The notes: a model not told the origin generated them from the letters alone. Positions 19,011 through 27,933 are shown, counted from the first letter of the stretch. The stretch: 51,663 nt of DNA from Runella limosa DSM 17973 (GCF_000482465.1 NZ_KI519421.1:132321-183983), one strand, 5' to 3'. Translations and numbers: made by a program.

Positions 19011-20618
19011 ATGAAAAAACTGGTTGTATCTTGCGCTGTTGCGCTCGCCTGCACCATGAATAGTGCTTTTACCCAAGTGCAAACGGGCGAAAACGTAGCC
19101 GTCACCAATACCGATGCGGGTAAAGTTCGGGGCTATATCCACAATGGCATTTTTACGTATAAGGGAATACCGTATGCCGAAGCCAAACGTTTTGAAGCTC
19201 CTCAAAAACCAAAGCCTTGGAGCAATGTACGTAGCTCGATGAGCTACGGCCCCGTTGCACCGCTGATGGATCCCACTACTACGGTGACGGACGAGCCAGA
19301 GTTTGTTTTTAACCACAGTTGGGGCTATACAAGTGAAGACTGTATGCGCATCAACGTTTGGTCACCAGGTATCAACGACGGCAAAAAACGCCCTGTACTG
19401 TTTTGGATTCACGGAGGGGGCTTTACGGCAGGTTCATCACAAGAATTGCCTTCTTATGACGGCGAAAGCTTGGCTAAAAAAGGCGACGTAGTCATCGTTT
19501 CTATCAACCACCGCCTGAATATCTTGGGGTATTTGGATTTGTCGGCTTACGGTGATAAATACAAACAATCGGCCAATTTGAGCGTATTGGACATGAAAGT
19601 AGCGCTGGAATGGGTAAAAACAAACATCGCAAACTTTGGCGGTGACCCAAACAACGTCACTATTTTTGGACAGTCGGGCGGGGGTGCTAAAGTAAACACC
19701 CTGATGGCGATGCCATCGGCTAAAGGGTTGTTCCACAAAGCCATCAACCAAAGTGGTTCTTTCCGTGCTGCCATGCTCGACAAAAAAACTACCCAAGCCA
19801 TTGGTGCTGAAGTATTAAAGGAACTCAACATTTCGGCCGACAAAGTGGATGATGTTCAAAAAGTACCTTTCCAAACCTTGAGCGATGCGGGCAAAAGAGC
19901 CTTAAAAACCATTGCCGATAAAATGAAAGCAGAAGGGAAACCTGTGATTGGATTTGGACTAAGCTGGGGGCCAAGCGTGGACGGCGAGGTTCTCCCCTAT
20001 CAATTGTTCTCAAATGAAGCTTTTGAACTTTCTAAAAACATTCCTTTACTGATTGGCACAACTAAAAATGAGTTTGCCGCATTCCGTGCCGCCCCCGCCA
20101 ACAGCACTCCTGAGCAAGTATTGGAACTGGTCAAAAAATCCTATGGTGACAAAGCTGATGCGTACATCGCTGCCGCAAAAAAAGCATTCCCCGAAGACAC
20201 CAAACCCTCGGCCGTTTTGGACATTGACGTGACATTTCGTCCTGGAGCTGTGATGCAAGCCAAGCAAAAGTCAGCCTTAACAGGCGGCGCACCTGTTTAC
20301 ATGTTTATGTTCACGTGGCAGTCGCCTGTGATGGATGGAAAATACAAGGCTGTTCACTGCATGGAAATTCCGTTTGTATTCAACAACATCGCACGCTGCG
20401 AAGAAATGACGGGAGGTTTCAAAGACGCTTATGTATTAGCCGATAAAATGAGCCAATCGTGGATTAATTTCGCCAAAACGGGCAACCCAAGCCACGCAGG
20501 TCTTCCCAAATGGGATGCTTATACGGCCGAAAAAGGAACGACGATGTTTTTCGACAATAAATGCGGCATTCGGTACCACCACGACGAAGAGTTGATGAAG
20601 GTCGTTGCGCCTCAATAA
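19011..20618 (+). CDS. secreted type-B carboxylesterase
   Basis: 535 residues, with a signal peptide ending at SAFTQ. Nucleophile Ser222 lies in GQSGGGAKV, so the usual A after S is replaced by G, as in many family members. Glu354 (TTKNEFAAF) and His449 (AVHCMEIPF) complete a probable triad. EDCMRINVWSPG and FWIHGGGFTAGS mark the conserved N-terminal core. It is more diverged than the two upstream paralogs and is probably directed at a different ester. A weak stem (TCACCG with CGGTGA) lies in the 92-bp gap downstream. Confidence 0.93.
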   Translation: MKKLVVSCAVALACTMNSAFTQVQTGENVAVTNTDAGKVRGYIHNGIFTYKGIPYAEAKRFEAPQKPKPWSNVRSSMSYGPVAPLMDPTTTVTDEPEFVFNHSWGYTSEDCMRINVWSPGINDGKKRPVLFWIHGGGFTAGSSQELPSYDGESLAKKGDVVIVSINHRLNILGYLDLSAYGDKYKQSANLSVLDMKVALEWVKTNIANFGGDPNNVTIFGQSGGGAKVNTLMAMPSAKGLFHKAINQSGSFRAAMLDKKTTQAIGAEVLKELNISADKVDDVQKVPFQTLSDAGKRALKTIADKMKAEGKPVIGFGLSWGPSVDGEVLPYQLFSNEAFELSKNIPLLIGTTKNEFAAFRAAPANSTPEQVLELVKKSYGDKADAYIAAAKKAFPEDTKPSAVLDIDVTFRPGAVMQAKQKSALTGGAPVYMFMFTWQSPVMDGKYKAVHCMEIPFVFNNIARCEEMTGGFKDAYVLADKMSQSWINFAKTGNPSHAGLPKWDAYTAEKGTTMFFDNKCGIRYHHDEELMKVVAPQ

Positions 20619-20710
20619 ATTTCATTTACCTATCAAAGTTCAATTCGTTCCGTCACCGTCAACGGTTTTCAAACTCACTGGCGGTGATTTTTAAACTTAA
20701 TTATCAAAAC

Positions 20711-21901
20711 ATGAAAAAATCAATCGTTTTACTTTTTGGCCTACTATTGAGCCATTTAGCTTTTTCACAAGAAGCCCTTTTCAACGCTGCCGACCTCAAG
20801 TCGCCCGAAATCAATGCGGACAAAACCGTTACGTTTCGCTTTTTTGCCCCAAAAGCCGACTCGGTTTTTGTAACAGGTGATTTCTTGCCTACCATGAAAA
20901 TCAAATCACGTTTTGGTTTAGTGGACGTCCCAAAACCTGCATTGATGAAAAAAGATGAGAAAGGTGTTTGGACTTTTACTTCCGATGCCCTCTCTCCTGA
21001 ATTGTATTCGTATTCATTTACGGTGGACGGTCTACGTAGCATCGACCCCAATAACCCGTTCTTAAACCGTGATGTAGCAACTGTCACGAATATTTTTATT
21101 GTAGGAGGCCCACAGGCTGACCTTTACAAAGTAAACGACATCCCACACGGTAGCGTAACCAGACGCTGGTACGACTCACCAGGCTTGGGCATCAACCGCC
21201 GACTCACCATTTACACCCCGCCAGGTTATGAAAGCAGCAAAGCCAATTACCCCGTACTTTATTTATTGCACGGCGCGGGTGGCGACGAAGAAGCGTGGAT
21301 TGCCCTCGGACGCACGGCACAAATCATAGATAATCTTATTGCCCAAGGTAAAGCCAAACCAATGATTGTGGTAATGCCAAACGGAAACGCTTCGCAAGAT
21401 GCTGCCCCAGGCGAGGGAAATACAGGCTTCTACAAACCACAATTTATGGCTCCGCGTACCATGGAAGGTTCGTATGAAGGCGCGTTTATGGATATTGTAA
21501 AATTTGTAGAAAAAAACTACCGCGTAAATGCCAAAAAAGAAAGCAGAGCCATTGCGGGTCTGTCCATGGGCGGTTTCCATTCGATGCACATTTCTAGGTA
21601 TTATCCAAATACGTTCGACTATGTGGGTCTGTTTTCTGCCGCCATCATGCCGCGTGAAGATGCTACGGCCAAGGTGTATAGCAACATTGATGAAACCTTG
21701 AAAGTACAAAAAGAAAACGGAACCAAGCTCTATTGGATAGCCATTGGCAAAACCGATTTTCTTTACCAAGCCAATGTCGATTTCCGTAAAAAATTAGATG
21801 GTATGGGCATGAAATACGAGTATGTGGAATCGGAAGGTGGGCACATTTGGAGAAACTGGCGGGTGTATTTAAGCCAATTTGCTCCGAAATTATTTAATTA
21901 A
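20711..21901 (+). CDS. secreted esterase-D-type esterase with N-terminal E-set/CBM48-like domain
   Basis: 396 residues from ATG 20711; an upstream ATG at 20561 is rejected because it overlaps the preceding gene and lacks the signal peptide. The signal peptide is MKKSIVLLFGLLLSH ending FSQ. Residues about 25-135 form an immunoglobulin-like E-set domain (VTFRFFAPKADSVFVTGDF) of the kind attached to feruloyl and acetyl-xylan esterases. Residues about 150-395 are an esterase-D domain with YLLHGAGGDE, nucleophile Ser285 (GLSMGGF) and His378 (GGHIWRNW). It probably removes acyl groups from carbohydrate. It is the fourth esterase in the series. Confidence 0.92.
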   Translation: MKKSIVLLFGLLLSHLAFSQEALFNAADLKSPEINADKTVTFRFFAPKADSVFVTGDFLPTMKIKSRFGLVDVPKPALMKKDEKGVWTFTSDALSPELYSYSFTVDGLRSIDPNNPFLNRDVATVTNIFIVGGPQADLYKVNDIPHGSVTRRWYDSPGLGINRRLTIYTPPGYESSKANYPVLYLLHGAGGDEEAWIALGRTAQIIDNLIAQGKAKPMIVVMPNGNASQDAAPGEGNTGFYKPQFMAPRTMEGSYEGAFMDIVKFVEKNYRVNAKKESRAIAGLSMGGFHSMHISRYYPNTFDYVGLFSAAIMPREDATAKVYSNIDETLKVQKENGTKLYWIAIGKTDFLYQANVDFRKKLDGMGMKYEYVESEGGHIWRNWRVYLSQFAPKLFN

Positions 21902-21989
21902 TGGGAATGATAAATCAGGAAAAAACGGACGCGTCTTTCTTTTAGTAGTAATTTACCAACCCTCATTATTTATCAAACCCTTATCACCA

Positions 21990-22997
21990 ATGAATACACA
22001 AGTATCCCGCCGAAATTTTATGGCAATGGCGTCTCTCACTGCGATGGGAGGCCTGTTTAACATCAATAAAGCATGGGCATTGGCCGACAAACCCAACTCT
22101 AAGTTTAAAGGAGTGCAAATTGGCGCCATTACTTATTCATTCCGTAGTATGCCGCATGATGTCGATAAATTAATTCAGTTTTGCATTGATTCCAACCTCA
22201 GTGCCATCGAATTGATGGGCGATTCGGTGGAAGAATATGCTGGAAAACCAAAATCGCCGATTGACATGGCGCAGCTTTTCCGTAATGCGCGCCCTGGTCA
22301 ACGCCCGCAACTGACCGACGAGCAAAAAGCCCAAATGGCCGACTACAACAAACAAGTTGCGGAATGGCGCAGTACGGTTTCGATGGATAAATTCAAAGAA
22401 GTTCGTAAGAAATTCGACAAAGCGGGTATTTCGATTTACGCCTTCAAACCCAACGCCTTTAGCCCAACAAATACTGATGGCGAGGTAGAATACGGCATGA
22501 AAGTGGCCAAAGTTTTAGGGGCAACTTCTGTAACATTGGAGCTTCCAACCGACCCTAAACAAACGCAACGTTTGGGTGATTTGGGGGCAAAAAACAAGGT
22601 GTATGTAGGTTATCACAATCACACCCAAGCTACTGATACCCTGTGGGATAACGCATTGGCGCAATCACCCTATAATTCAATCAATTTTGACTGTGGGCAC
22701 TACTTGGCGGCGGGTGGTAAAAACACCAAAGAAGCTTTGATGGCCTTCATCGAAAACAAGCACGACCGTATTTCGACCATGCACTTAAAAGACCGCACCA
22801 CGCCCGAACACGGCGCGGGCAACTTGGTTTGGGGTACGGGCGACACACCTATCCGTGAGATTTTGTTGATGATTCGCGACCGTAAATACAAATTCCCCGT
22901 TTCGGTAGAGCTTGAGTACCAAATCCCCGAAGGTTCTGACGCCGTCAAAGAAGTAGCGAAATGCGTAGCTTTTGCCAAGAATATTTTGATGAGTTAA
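21990..22997 (+). CDS. Tat-exported sugar phosphate isomerase/epimerase-like protein
   Basis: 335 residues from ATG 21990. The N-terminus has a twin-arginine motif (SRRNFMAMASLTAMG), which suggests folded export. The rest is an AP-endonuclease-2/xylose-isomerase-like TIM barrel with FCIDSNLSAIELMGD, VTLELPTDP, GYHNHTQ, NFDCGHYLA, MHLKDRTT and ELEYQIPEGSD, which supply the metal-binding His/Glu/Asp set of the family. Members act on sugars or inositols, and exported examples are frequent in Bacteroidota catabolic loci. It lies between two esterase genes. A start at 21879 would overlap the upstream gene and hide the Tat signal. Confidence 0.9.
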   Translation: MNTQVSRRNFMAMASLTAMGGLFNINKAWALADKPNSKFKGVQIGAITYSFRSMPHDVDKLIQFCIDSNLSAIELMGDSVEEYAGKPKSPIDMAQLFRNARPGQRPQLTDEQKAQMADYNKQVAEWRSTVSMDKFKEVRKKFDKAGISIYAFKPNAFSPTNTDGEVEYGMKVAKVLGATSVTLELPTDPKQTQRLGDLGAKNKVYVGYHNHTQATDTLWDNALAQSPYNSINFDCGHYLAAGGKNTKEALMAFIENKHDRISTMHLKDRTTPEHGAGNLVWGTGDTPIREILLMIRDRKYKFPVSVELEYQIPEGSDAVKEVAKCVAFAKNILMS

Positions 22998-23026
22998 GGC
23001 ATTTTTTTGTCATGCCGACCAACCCA

Positions 23027-23066
23027 ACCCTCCCGAAAGTTTTGAACTTTCGGGAGGGTATTTTTT
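23027..23066 (+). terminator. strong intrinsic terminator
   Basis: A perfect 14-bp stem (ACCCTCCCGAAAGT at 23027-23040 and ACTTTCGGGAGGGT at 23046-23059) with a 5-nt loop is followed by a T run. It closes the transcription unit ending with the sugar isomerase gene. Confidence 0.93.
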
Positions 23067-23078
23067 CCAACTAACCCG

Positions 23079-24107
23079 ATGAAAAAACTTTTATTTTTAC
23101 TCCTAATTGTAATTTCCCCCATTGGGAGCCAGGGGGCTTTTGCTCAAGTCGGTAAAGTCGTTAGCTTTGTTCTCAACTCCAAAGCCCTGCAAAACACGGG
23201 TGGCGAAGACCCAAATCGCAAGGTTTCGGTGTATCTCCCGCCCAATTACGACGCTTCTACACAGCGTTATCCCGTTATTTATTATTTGCACGGGTTTATG
23301 GGGAAAGACAATATTTTTCCTCAGATGCAGACCATCCTCGACGAAGGCATCAAACGCAATAAAATCAAGCCTTTTATTTTTGTACAGGCTGACCATTACA
23401 CGCTTTACGAGGGCAGCTTCTATTCAAACTCTTCGTTGACAGGAAATTGGGACGAATTTGAATCCAAAGAACTCGTCGAATACGTGGACAAAAACTTCCG
23501 CACCCTTGCCACTCGCGAGAGTCGAGGCATTGCGGGGCATTCGATGGGGGGCTACGGTGCGTTCAAAATTGGGATGTTGCATCCAGAGGTATTTAGCAGT
23601 ATTTATGCGTTGAGTCCAGGGTTGTTGGCAATGGTCAAAGAATTTGGCCCCAATAGCCCGTCTTTTAAAGAGGTTCAAAATGTAAAAACGCAAGAAGATC
23701 TAAAGAAAACCTATTACCCCAAGGTTTTGGTGGCCGTAGCGCGTGCGTGGTCGCCCAACCCAAACAAACCGCCCTTTTATTGCGACTTTCCGTTTAGCTA
23801 TGAAGGCGACAAAATGATTGTAAATCAAGCGATTTTGGATAAATGGGAGGCCAATATGCCCGTTTATATGGTCAATAAATATGCCGATAATTTACGAAAA
23901 ATGACCGCTATCAAACTGGACTGGGGGCGAAATGATTCTCCCCGTTTTCCCATCCAAATCGGGATGTTGAGCCAGCGTTTAGAGAATTTGGGTATCAATC
24001 ACTTTTCTGAAGAATATATTGGCGACCACGGCAATAAAATCTGGACTACCGATGGACGCGTTTTGAATGATTTATTACCGTTTTTTAATGATTATTTGAA
24101 GTTTTAA
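23079..24107 (+). CDS. secreted esterase-D-family esterase
   Basis: 342 residues with a signal peptide ending GAFAQ. It has a single alpha/beta-hydrolase domain of the esterase-D type: VSVYLPPNYD, YYLHGFMGKD, nucleophile Ser155 in GHSMGGYG and His317 in GDHGNKIW. Unlike the 20711-21901 protein it has no N-terminal E-set domain. It starts 20 bp after a strong terminator, so it must have its own promoter or depend on read-through. It is 12 bp before the sulfatase gene, which suggests that the two act together, for example on an acylated and sulfated sugar polymer; that is inference. Confidence 0.91.
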   Translation: MKKLLFLLLIVISPIGSQGAFAQVGKVVSFVLNSKALQNTGGEDPNRKVSVYLPPNYDASTQRYPVIYYLHGFMGKDNIFPQMQTILDEGIKRNKIKPFIFVQADHYTLYEGSFYSNSSLTGNWDEFESKELVEYVDKNFRTLATRESRGIAGHSMGGYGAFKIGMLHPEVFSSIYALSPGLLAMVKEFGPNSPSFKEVQNVKTQEDLKKTYYPKVLVAVARAWSPNPNKPPFYCDFPFSYEGDKMIVNQAILDKWEANMPVYMVNKYADNLRKMTAIKLDWGRNDSPRFPIQIGMLSQRLENLGINHFSEEYIGDHGNKIWTTDGRVLNDLLPFFNDYLKF

Positions 24108-24119
24108 TCATTGTCATTT

Positions 24120-25745
24120 ATGAAAAAAATTACCATTTCTATCGCTGCCATAGCCGTTATTGCTATTGGTATGTTTTCGTTCAAACAGACTACCAAGAAA
24201 ACCCAAGCGGGTCGTCGTCCCAACATCGTCTTTATCATGTCAGACGACCATGCCTATCAGGCAATTTCGGCCTATAGTAACCGTTTAACCCAAACTCCCA
24301 ACATCGACCGTATTGCCAAAGAAGGGATGCTTTTTAGCAATGCTTGCGTCACCAATTCTATTTGTGCACCATCGAGGGCAGTGATTTTGACGGGCAAACA
24401 CAGCCACTTAAACGGAAAAATTGATAATAATTTTCCGTTTGACACCACCAACATCACCTTTCCTCAAATTTTGCAAGCCAATGGTTATCAAACGGCTATG
24501 TTTGGCAAACTTCACTTTGGCAACAGCCCTAAGGGATTTGACGAGTTCAAAATCTTACCCGACCAAGGCGATTATTACAACCCCGACTTTATCACAAAAA
24601 AAGAGGGTAAAAAGAAAATCATGGGCTATGTCACAGACATTATCACGGACATGACTCTCAACTGGTTAGGAAAAGAACGAGATAAAGAAAAACCATTTTT
24701 CTTGGCCTATTTGCACAAAGCCCCTCACCGTGAATGGCTGCCTGCGGAACGTCACTTCAAGGAGTTTATCAACAAAAAATTCCCTGAACCCGCTACGCTT
24801 TTTGACAATTACGAAGGGCGCGGAAGTGCCTCTAAGCAAGCCGAAATGAACCTGCTTACGCACATGAACTGGGCAGGCGATTCTAAAATCAAGCCCGAAA
24901 ATATGGATAAATTGGGCATCAAGGAATCGCACCCCTACGATAAACGCAATTATGACTACACCGTTGGCCGAATGAATGCTGAACAACGCAAGGTTTGGGA
25001 TGCCACTTACGACAAAATGAACGAAGAGTTTATAAAGAATTATCCCAAAATGAACGATACCGACAAAATGAAATGGCGGTACCAGCGCTACATGCAGGAT
25101 TATTTGGGCTGTATTGCATCGGTTGACGAAGGCGTTGGAAAAGTGCTTGATTTTCTAAAACAAAATGGGTTAGAGGAAAATACCATCGTCATTTATACCT
25201 CCGACCAAGGGTTTTATTTGGGCGAACACGGCTGGTTTGATAAGCGTTTTATTTTTGATGAATCGTTCAAAACACCTTTGTTAATCAAGTGGCCTGGCGT
25301 GATAAAAGCTGGGTCAAAAAACTCGCAAATGGTTCAAAATCTTGACTATGCGCAAACGTTTTTGGAGGCTGCGGGCGTAAAACCTCCTACCGATATGCAA
25401 GGAGAAAGTTTGATTCCGATTTTTAAGGGACAGGGAAAAAATTTCAGGGATGCGGCTTATTATCATTATTACGAATATCCAGGGATTCACATGGTAAAAC
25501 GCCACTATGGAATTGTAACCGAAAAATACAAATTAGTACATTTCTATCATGATGTTGATGAATGGGAATTGTATGACCGCACTAACGACAAAAACGAACT
25601 CAAGAACGTCTATAACGACCCTAAATACGCCAAAATAAAGGCAGAAATGCACAAAAAATTGACTGCACTCCGCGTCAAATACAAGGACTCGGAGGCACTG
25701 GATAAGATGTACATTGAAAAATATAAACAGTTGAAGAGAGGTTGA
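24120..25745 (+). CDS. exported type-I (formylglycine) sulfatase
   Basis: 541 residues from ATG 24120; a TTG at 24111 would add only three residues. A hydrophobic N-terminal segment (ITISIAAIAVIAIGMF) serves as signal or anchor. The family core is complete: metal ligands in MSDDHAY, the active-site motif CAPSR with Cys82 as the residue converted to formylglycine, TGKHSH, GKLHFG, and the C-terminal TSDQGFYLGEHGWFDKR. It hydrolyses sulfate esters, probably of a glycan; the layout resembles glycosaminoglycan and GlcNAc-6-sulfatases, but the exact subfamily is not certain. No maturase gene is seen in the window. Confidence 0.94.
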   Translation: MKKITISIAAIAVIAIGMFSFKQTTKKTQAGRRPNIVFIMSDDHAYQAISAYSNRLTQTPNIDRIAKEGMLFSNACVTNSICAPSRAVILTGKHSHLNGKIDNNFPFDTTNITFPQILQANGYQTAMFGKLHFGNSPKGFDEFKILPDQGDYYNPDFITKKEGKKKIMGYVTDIITDMTLNWLGKERDKEKPFFLAYLHKAPHREWLPAERHFKEFINKKFPEPATLFDNYEGRGSASKQAEMNLLTHMNWAGDSKIKPENMDKLGIKESHPYDKRNYDYTVGRMNAEQRKVWDATYDKMNEEFIKNYPKMNDTDKMKWRYQRYMQDYLGCIASVDEGVGKVLDFLKQNGLEENTIVIYTSDQGFYLGEHGWFDKRFIFDESFKTPLLIKWPGVIKAGSKNSQMVQNLDYAQTFLEAAGVKPPTDMQGESLIPIFKGQGKNFRDAAYYHYYEYPGIHMVKRHYGIVTEKYKLVHFYHDVDEWELYDRTNDKNELKNVYNDPKYAKIKAEMHKKLTALRVKYKDSEALDKMYIEKYKQLKRG

Positions 25746-25792
25746 TTTGAAGTATTTAATCAAAAGTTTTTGAGGAATTCAAAGCAGCCTCG

Positions 25793-25914
25793 GTAGAGGC
25801 GCAACATTTGTAGTAGCAGGAGATTATTTTTAATTTTTGCTTCGGACAGGGCCGCCTGTGCGGAAGCATAACAACGCAAGCTCTCTTCTATTTCTACAAA
25901 GGTTACGCTTCTCC
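25793..25914. repeat. 122-bp imperfect inverted repeat (REP-doublet/BIME-like)
   Basis: The left arm, 25793-25813 (GTAGAGGCGCAACATTTGTAG in outline), pairs with the right arm at 25894-25914 in 17 of 21 positions. Between them lies an internal hairpin (GCTTCGGACAGG at 25839-25850 with CCTGTGCGGAAGC at 25855-25867). A small GCTTC-TCC-GAAGC stem at 25907-25919 overlaps the right end. The left arm begins GTAGAG, as do the two palindromes around the RAYT gene 1.8 kb away. I read it as a REP-type pair mobilised by such a transposase. No gene is present in the rest of the 263-bp gap. Confidence 0.55.
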
Positions 25915-26008
25915 GAAGCAGTATAAACTAATAATACCCCAAAATTTACGCACAATAAAGTATTATCTTGTTTTGCGCATTTACTTAATTAAAAACTCCT
26001 AATTATCA

Positions 26009-27304
26009 ATGCTTTCCCTCCTCGGCTTTGCTACAATTCTTGTTTTTTTGGTGCTAATTATGACCAAAAGGCTCTCGGTGATGACTGCCTTGGTGATTAC
26101 GCCCGTTGTTTTTGGACTCTTGGCTGGTTTTAGTCCCAAAGAACTCGGCGATTTTGCCTTGGCAGGTATCAAACAAGTGGCACCGACGGGGGTTTTATTG
26201 ATGTTTGCAGTATTATACTTTGCCACCATGCTCGACGCAGGGCTTTTTGACCCCGTCATTGCGGCTATCATCAAATCGGTGAAAGGCGACCCGCTCAAAG
26301 TAATCTTGGGTACGGCGATTCTGACCATGATTGTCCACCTCGACGGCGACGGTACGGCTACGTTTATGATTGTGTTATCGGCGTTTTTGCCCATCTACAA
26401 ACGGCTGAAAATCAACCGAAAAATCTTGGCGAGTATCGTGGCACTGAGTGTCGGCCCCTTGCATTTGGTTCCGTGGTCGGGGACATCAGCGCGGGCGATT
26501 TCTACGTTAAAGAGTGATGCGGTTCACATCTTCAACCCCAACATTCCAGCCATTGTAGCGGGTATTGTTTGGGTACTTTTTGTGGCTTACTTTTTTGGCC
26601 AAAAAGAAAGAAAACGCCTTGGTATCATTGAGTTTGAATACAATCATAAAGACAATTTAAACACAGAACAGCATCAACTTCGCCGCCCCAATCTCCTGAT
26701 TATCAACGCCATTTTGACCATCACACTCATTATTGCGTTGACCAAAGGATGGCTTCCTGCTCCTGTTTTATTTGTGATTGCGAGCATGATTGCGCTGCTC
26801 GTCAATTACCCCAAACTCGCAGACCAACAAAAGGTCATCAAAAGCCACGGTACCAATATTTTTTTGGTTTCGAGTATGATTTTTGCCGCTGGCATCTTTT
26901 CGGGAATCCTCACAGGAGCGAAAATGATTGACGCCATGGCCAATTCATTGGTGGCGCTCATTCCGCAGCAGCACGCCAGTTGGCTGCCTACCCTGACCGC
27001 GCTCACGAGCCTGCCTGCTAGTATTCTGTTTACGCCCGATGCTTACTATTTTGGAGTTGTACCCATTTTAAGTCAAACAGCTACGCAATTTGGCATTGAC
27101 CCACTCGAAATTGGTCGAGCGGCCTTGCTAGGTCAAATGACCGTCGGCTTTCCCATCAGTCCACTCACGGCTTCGACTTTTTTGCTGGTGGGCCTCACTG
27201 AGGTGGATTTAGGCGAACACCAACGGCACACGTTTTTCTGGGCGTGGGGCACTACGATTGTGATGACGATTATGGCGCTTTTGACGGGTTCAATTCATTG
27301 GTAA
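26009..27304 (+). CDS. CitMHS-family (citrate-type) organic-anion transporter
   Basis: 431 residues and about 11-12 hydrophobic helices. It is a member of the ion-transporter superfamily that moves metal-citrate or similar carboxylates with protons. Family features are the N-terminal tandem LVIMTKRLSVMTALVITPV segment, MIVHLDGDGTATFMIVLSAFLPIYK, GPLHLVPWSGT and, near the C-terminus, GFPISPLTASTFLLVGL. It is followed by a transposase gene after 2 bp and then by the AtuA-type pair. In other genomes such transporters sit directly beside AtuA-type genes, so the transported acid may be their substrate. The 263-bp gap upstream holds a repeat, so the promoter is not obvious. Confidence 0.9.
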   Translation: MLSLLGFATILVFLVLIMTKRLSVMTALVITPVVFGLLAGFSPKELGDFALAGIKQVAPTGVLLMFAVLYFATMLDAGLFDPVIAAIIKSVKGDPLKVILGTAILTMIVHLDGDGTATFMIVLSAFLPIYKRLKINRKILASIVALSVGPLHLVPWSGTSARAISTLKSDAVHIFNPNIPAIVAGIVWVLFVAYFFGQKERKRLGIIEFEYNHKDNLNTEQHQLRRPNLLIINAILTITLIIALTKGWLPAPVLFVIASMIALLVNYPKLADQQKVIKSHGTNIFLVSSMIFAAGIFSGILTGAKMIDAMANSLVALIPQQHASWLPTLTALTSLPASILFTPDAYYFGVVPILSQTATQFGIDPLEIGRAALLGQMTVGFPISPLTASTFLLVGLTEVDLGEHQRHTFFWAWGTTIVMTIMALLTGSIHW

Positions 27305-27306
27305 TC

Positions 27307-27909
27307 ATGGAGAAATTTCAACATAAATACCGTATCGCGTCTGCTCGTGCATCGTGGTGGGATTATGGGTGGAATGGGGCTTATTTCATTACCATTTGTA
27401 CCAAAAATCGTGAACATTTCTTTGGGAAAATAGAAAATGGCCAAATGCAATTATCGGGCATCGGTATTCTCGCTGACGTTTTTTGGCACGAGATTAAAAG
27501 CCATGCCAAAAACGTTGAATTTGGGGCATTTGTGGTTATGCCGAATCATATTCACGGAATTTTAATTTTGGATAAACCTGAAAATGAACCGTTTCCCAAC
27601 GGTAACGACGTCCATAACGTAGAGACAAGGCATGCCTTGTCTCTACAACCGCCAATCCAATCGCCCGCCCAACAACGGTTTCAAAATCAGGGGCAAAACA
27701 CCGTTTCATCTATCATTGGTTCCTATAAATCCGCCGTTACAAAACACTGTAATCGGCTACAGTTGACCGATAATGATGGGGTTGTATTTGGTTGGCAATC
27801 CAGATTTCATGATCATATTATCCGAAATGACGCCGAATACCAGCGAATCAATGATTATATTGAAAACAATCCTAAAAATTGGGACAATGACAAATTTCAT
27901 ACATTGTAG
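27307..27909 (+). CDS. REP-associated tyrosine transposase (IS200/Y1 family)
   Basis: 200 residues from ATG 27307, 2 bp after the transporter stop; a longer reading from 27244 overlaps that gene and is rejected. HUH motif: His81-x-His83 in VVMPNHIHGIL. The probable catalytic Tyr184 lies in INDYIENNP, matching the YIxxNP block of RAYT enzymes. These single-strand endonucleases act on REP palindromes. Residues about 105-114 (VETRHALSLQ) are encoded by a perfect 28-bp palindrome inserted between the HUH and the Tyr regions. The stop codon lies inside a second palindrome. The frame is intact, so the enzyme may be active. Confidence 0.9.
   Translation: MEKFQHKYRIASARASWWDYGWNGAYFITICTKNREHFFGKIENGQMQLSGIGILADVFWHEIKSHAKNVEFGAFVVMPNHIHGILILDKPENEPFPNGNDVHNVETRHALSLQPPIQSPAQQRFQNQGQNTVSSIIGSYKSAVTKHCNRLQLTDNDGVVFGWQSRFHDHIIRNDAEYQRINDYIENNPKNWDNDKFHTL
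27619..27646. repeat. perfect 28-bp REP palindrome inside the transposase gene
   Basis: GTAGAGACAAGGCA (27619-27632) is followed directly by its exact reverse complement (27633-27646). It lies in frame within the RAYT coding sequence, encoding VETRHALSLQ. It shares the GTAGAG ends and the central GGCATGCC with the palindrome at 27906. Confidence 0.92.
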
Positions 27910-27933
27910 AGCCAAGGCATGCCTTGGCTCTAC
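27906..27933. repeat. perfect 28-bp REP palindrome at the transposase stop codon
   Basis: GTAGAGCCAAGGCA (27906-27919) is followed by its exact reverse complement (27920-27933). The TAG stop of the transposase is at 27907-27909, so the repeat supplies the end of the gene. It differs from the internal copy only by a compensated A/C change in each arm, as expected for structure-conserving REP variants. It could also act as a weak terminator. Confidence 0.92.

Noticed and set aside
20656-20692. Weak stem TCACCG/CGGTGA between two esterase genes as a terminator
   Set aside because: It has only six pairs with a loop over 20 nt, so it is too weak to call.
20561-20710. Upstream in-frame start for the esterase at 20711
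   Set aside because: The extension has no domain, overlaps the previous esterase gene and would bury a clean signal peptide.
21263-21769. 168-codon minus-strand open frame opposite the esterase gene
   Set aside because: It is antisense to catalytic motifs of the esterase and is explained by the codon pattern of the real gene.
25839-25919. Hairpins considered as the sulfatase terminator
   Set aside because: The stems lack a following T run and fit better as the inside of the inverted-repeat element; a weak terminator role cannot be excluded.
27244-27306. Upstream in-frame start for the transposase, overlapping the CitMHS gene
   Set aside because: It would translate the end of the transporter gene in another frame; the family begins near EKFQHKYRIASARASWWDYGW, matching ATG 27307.
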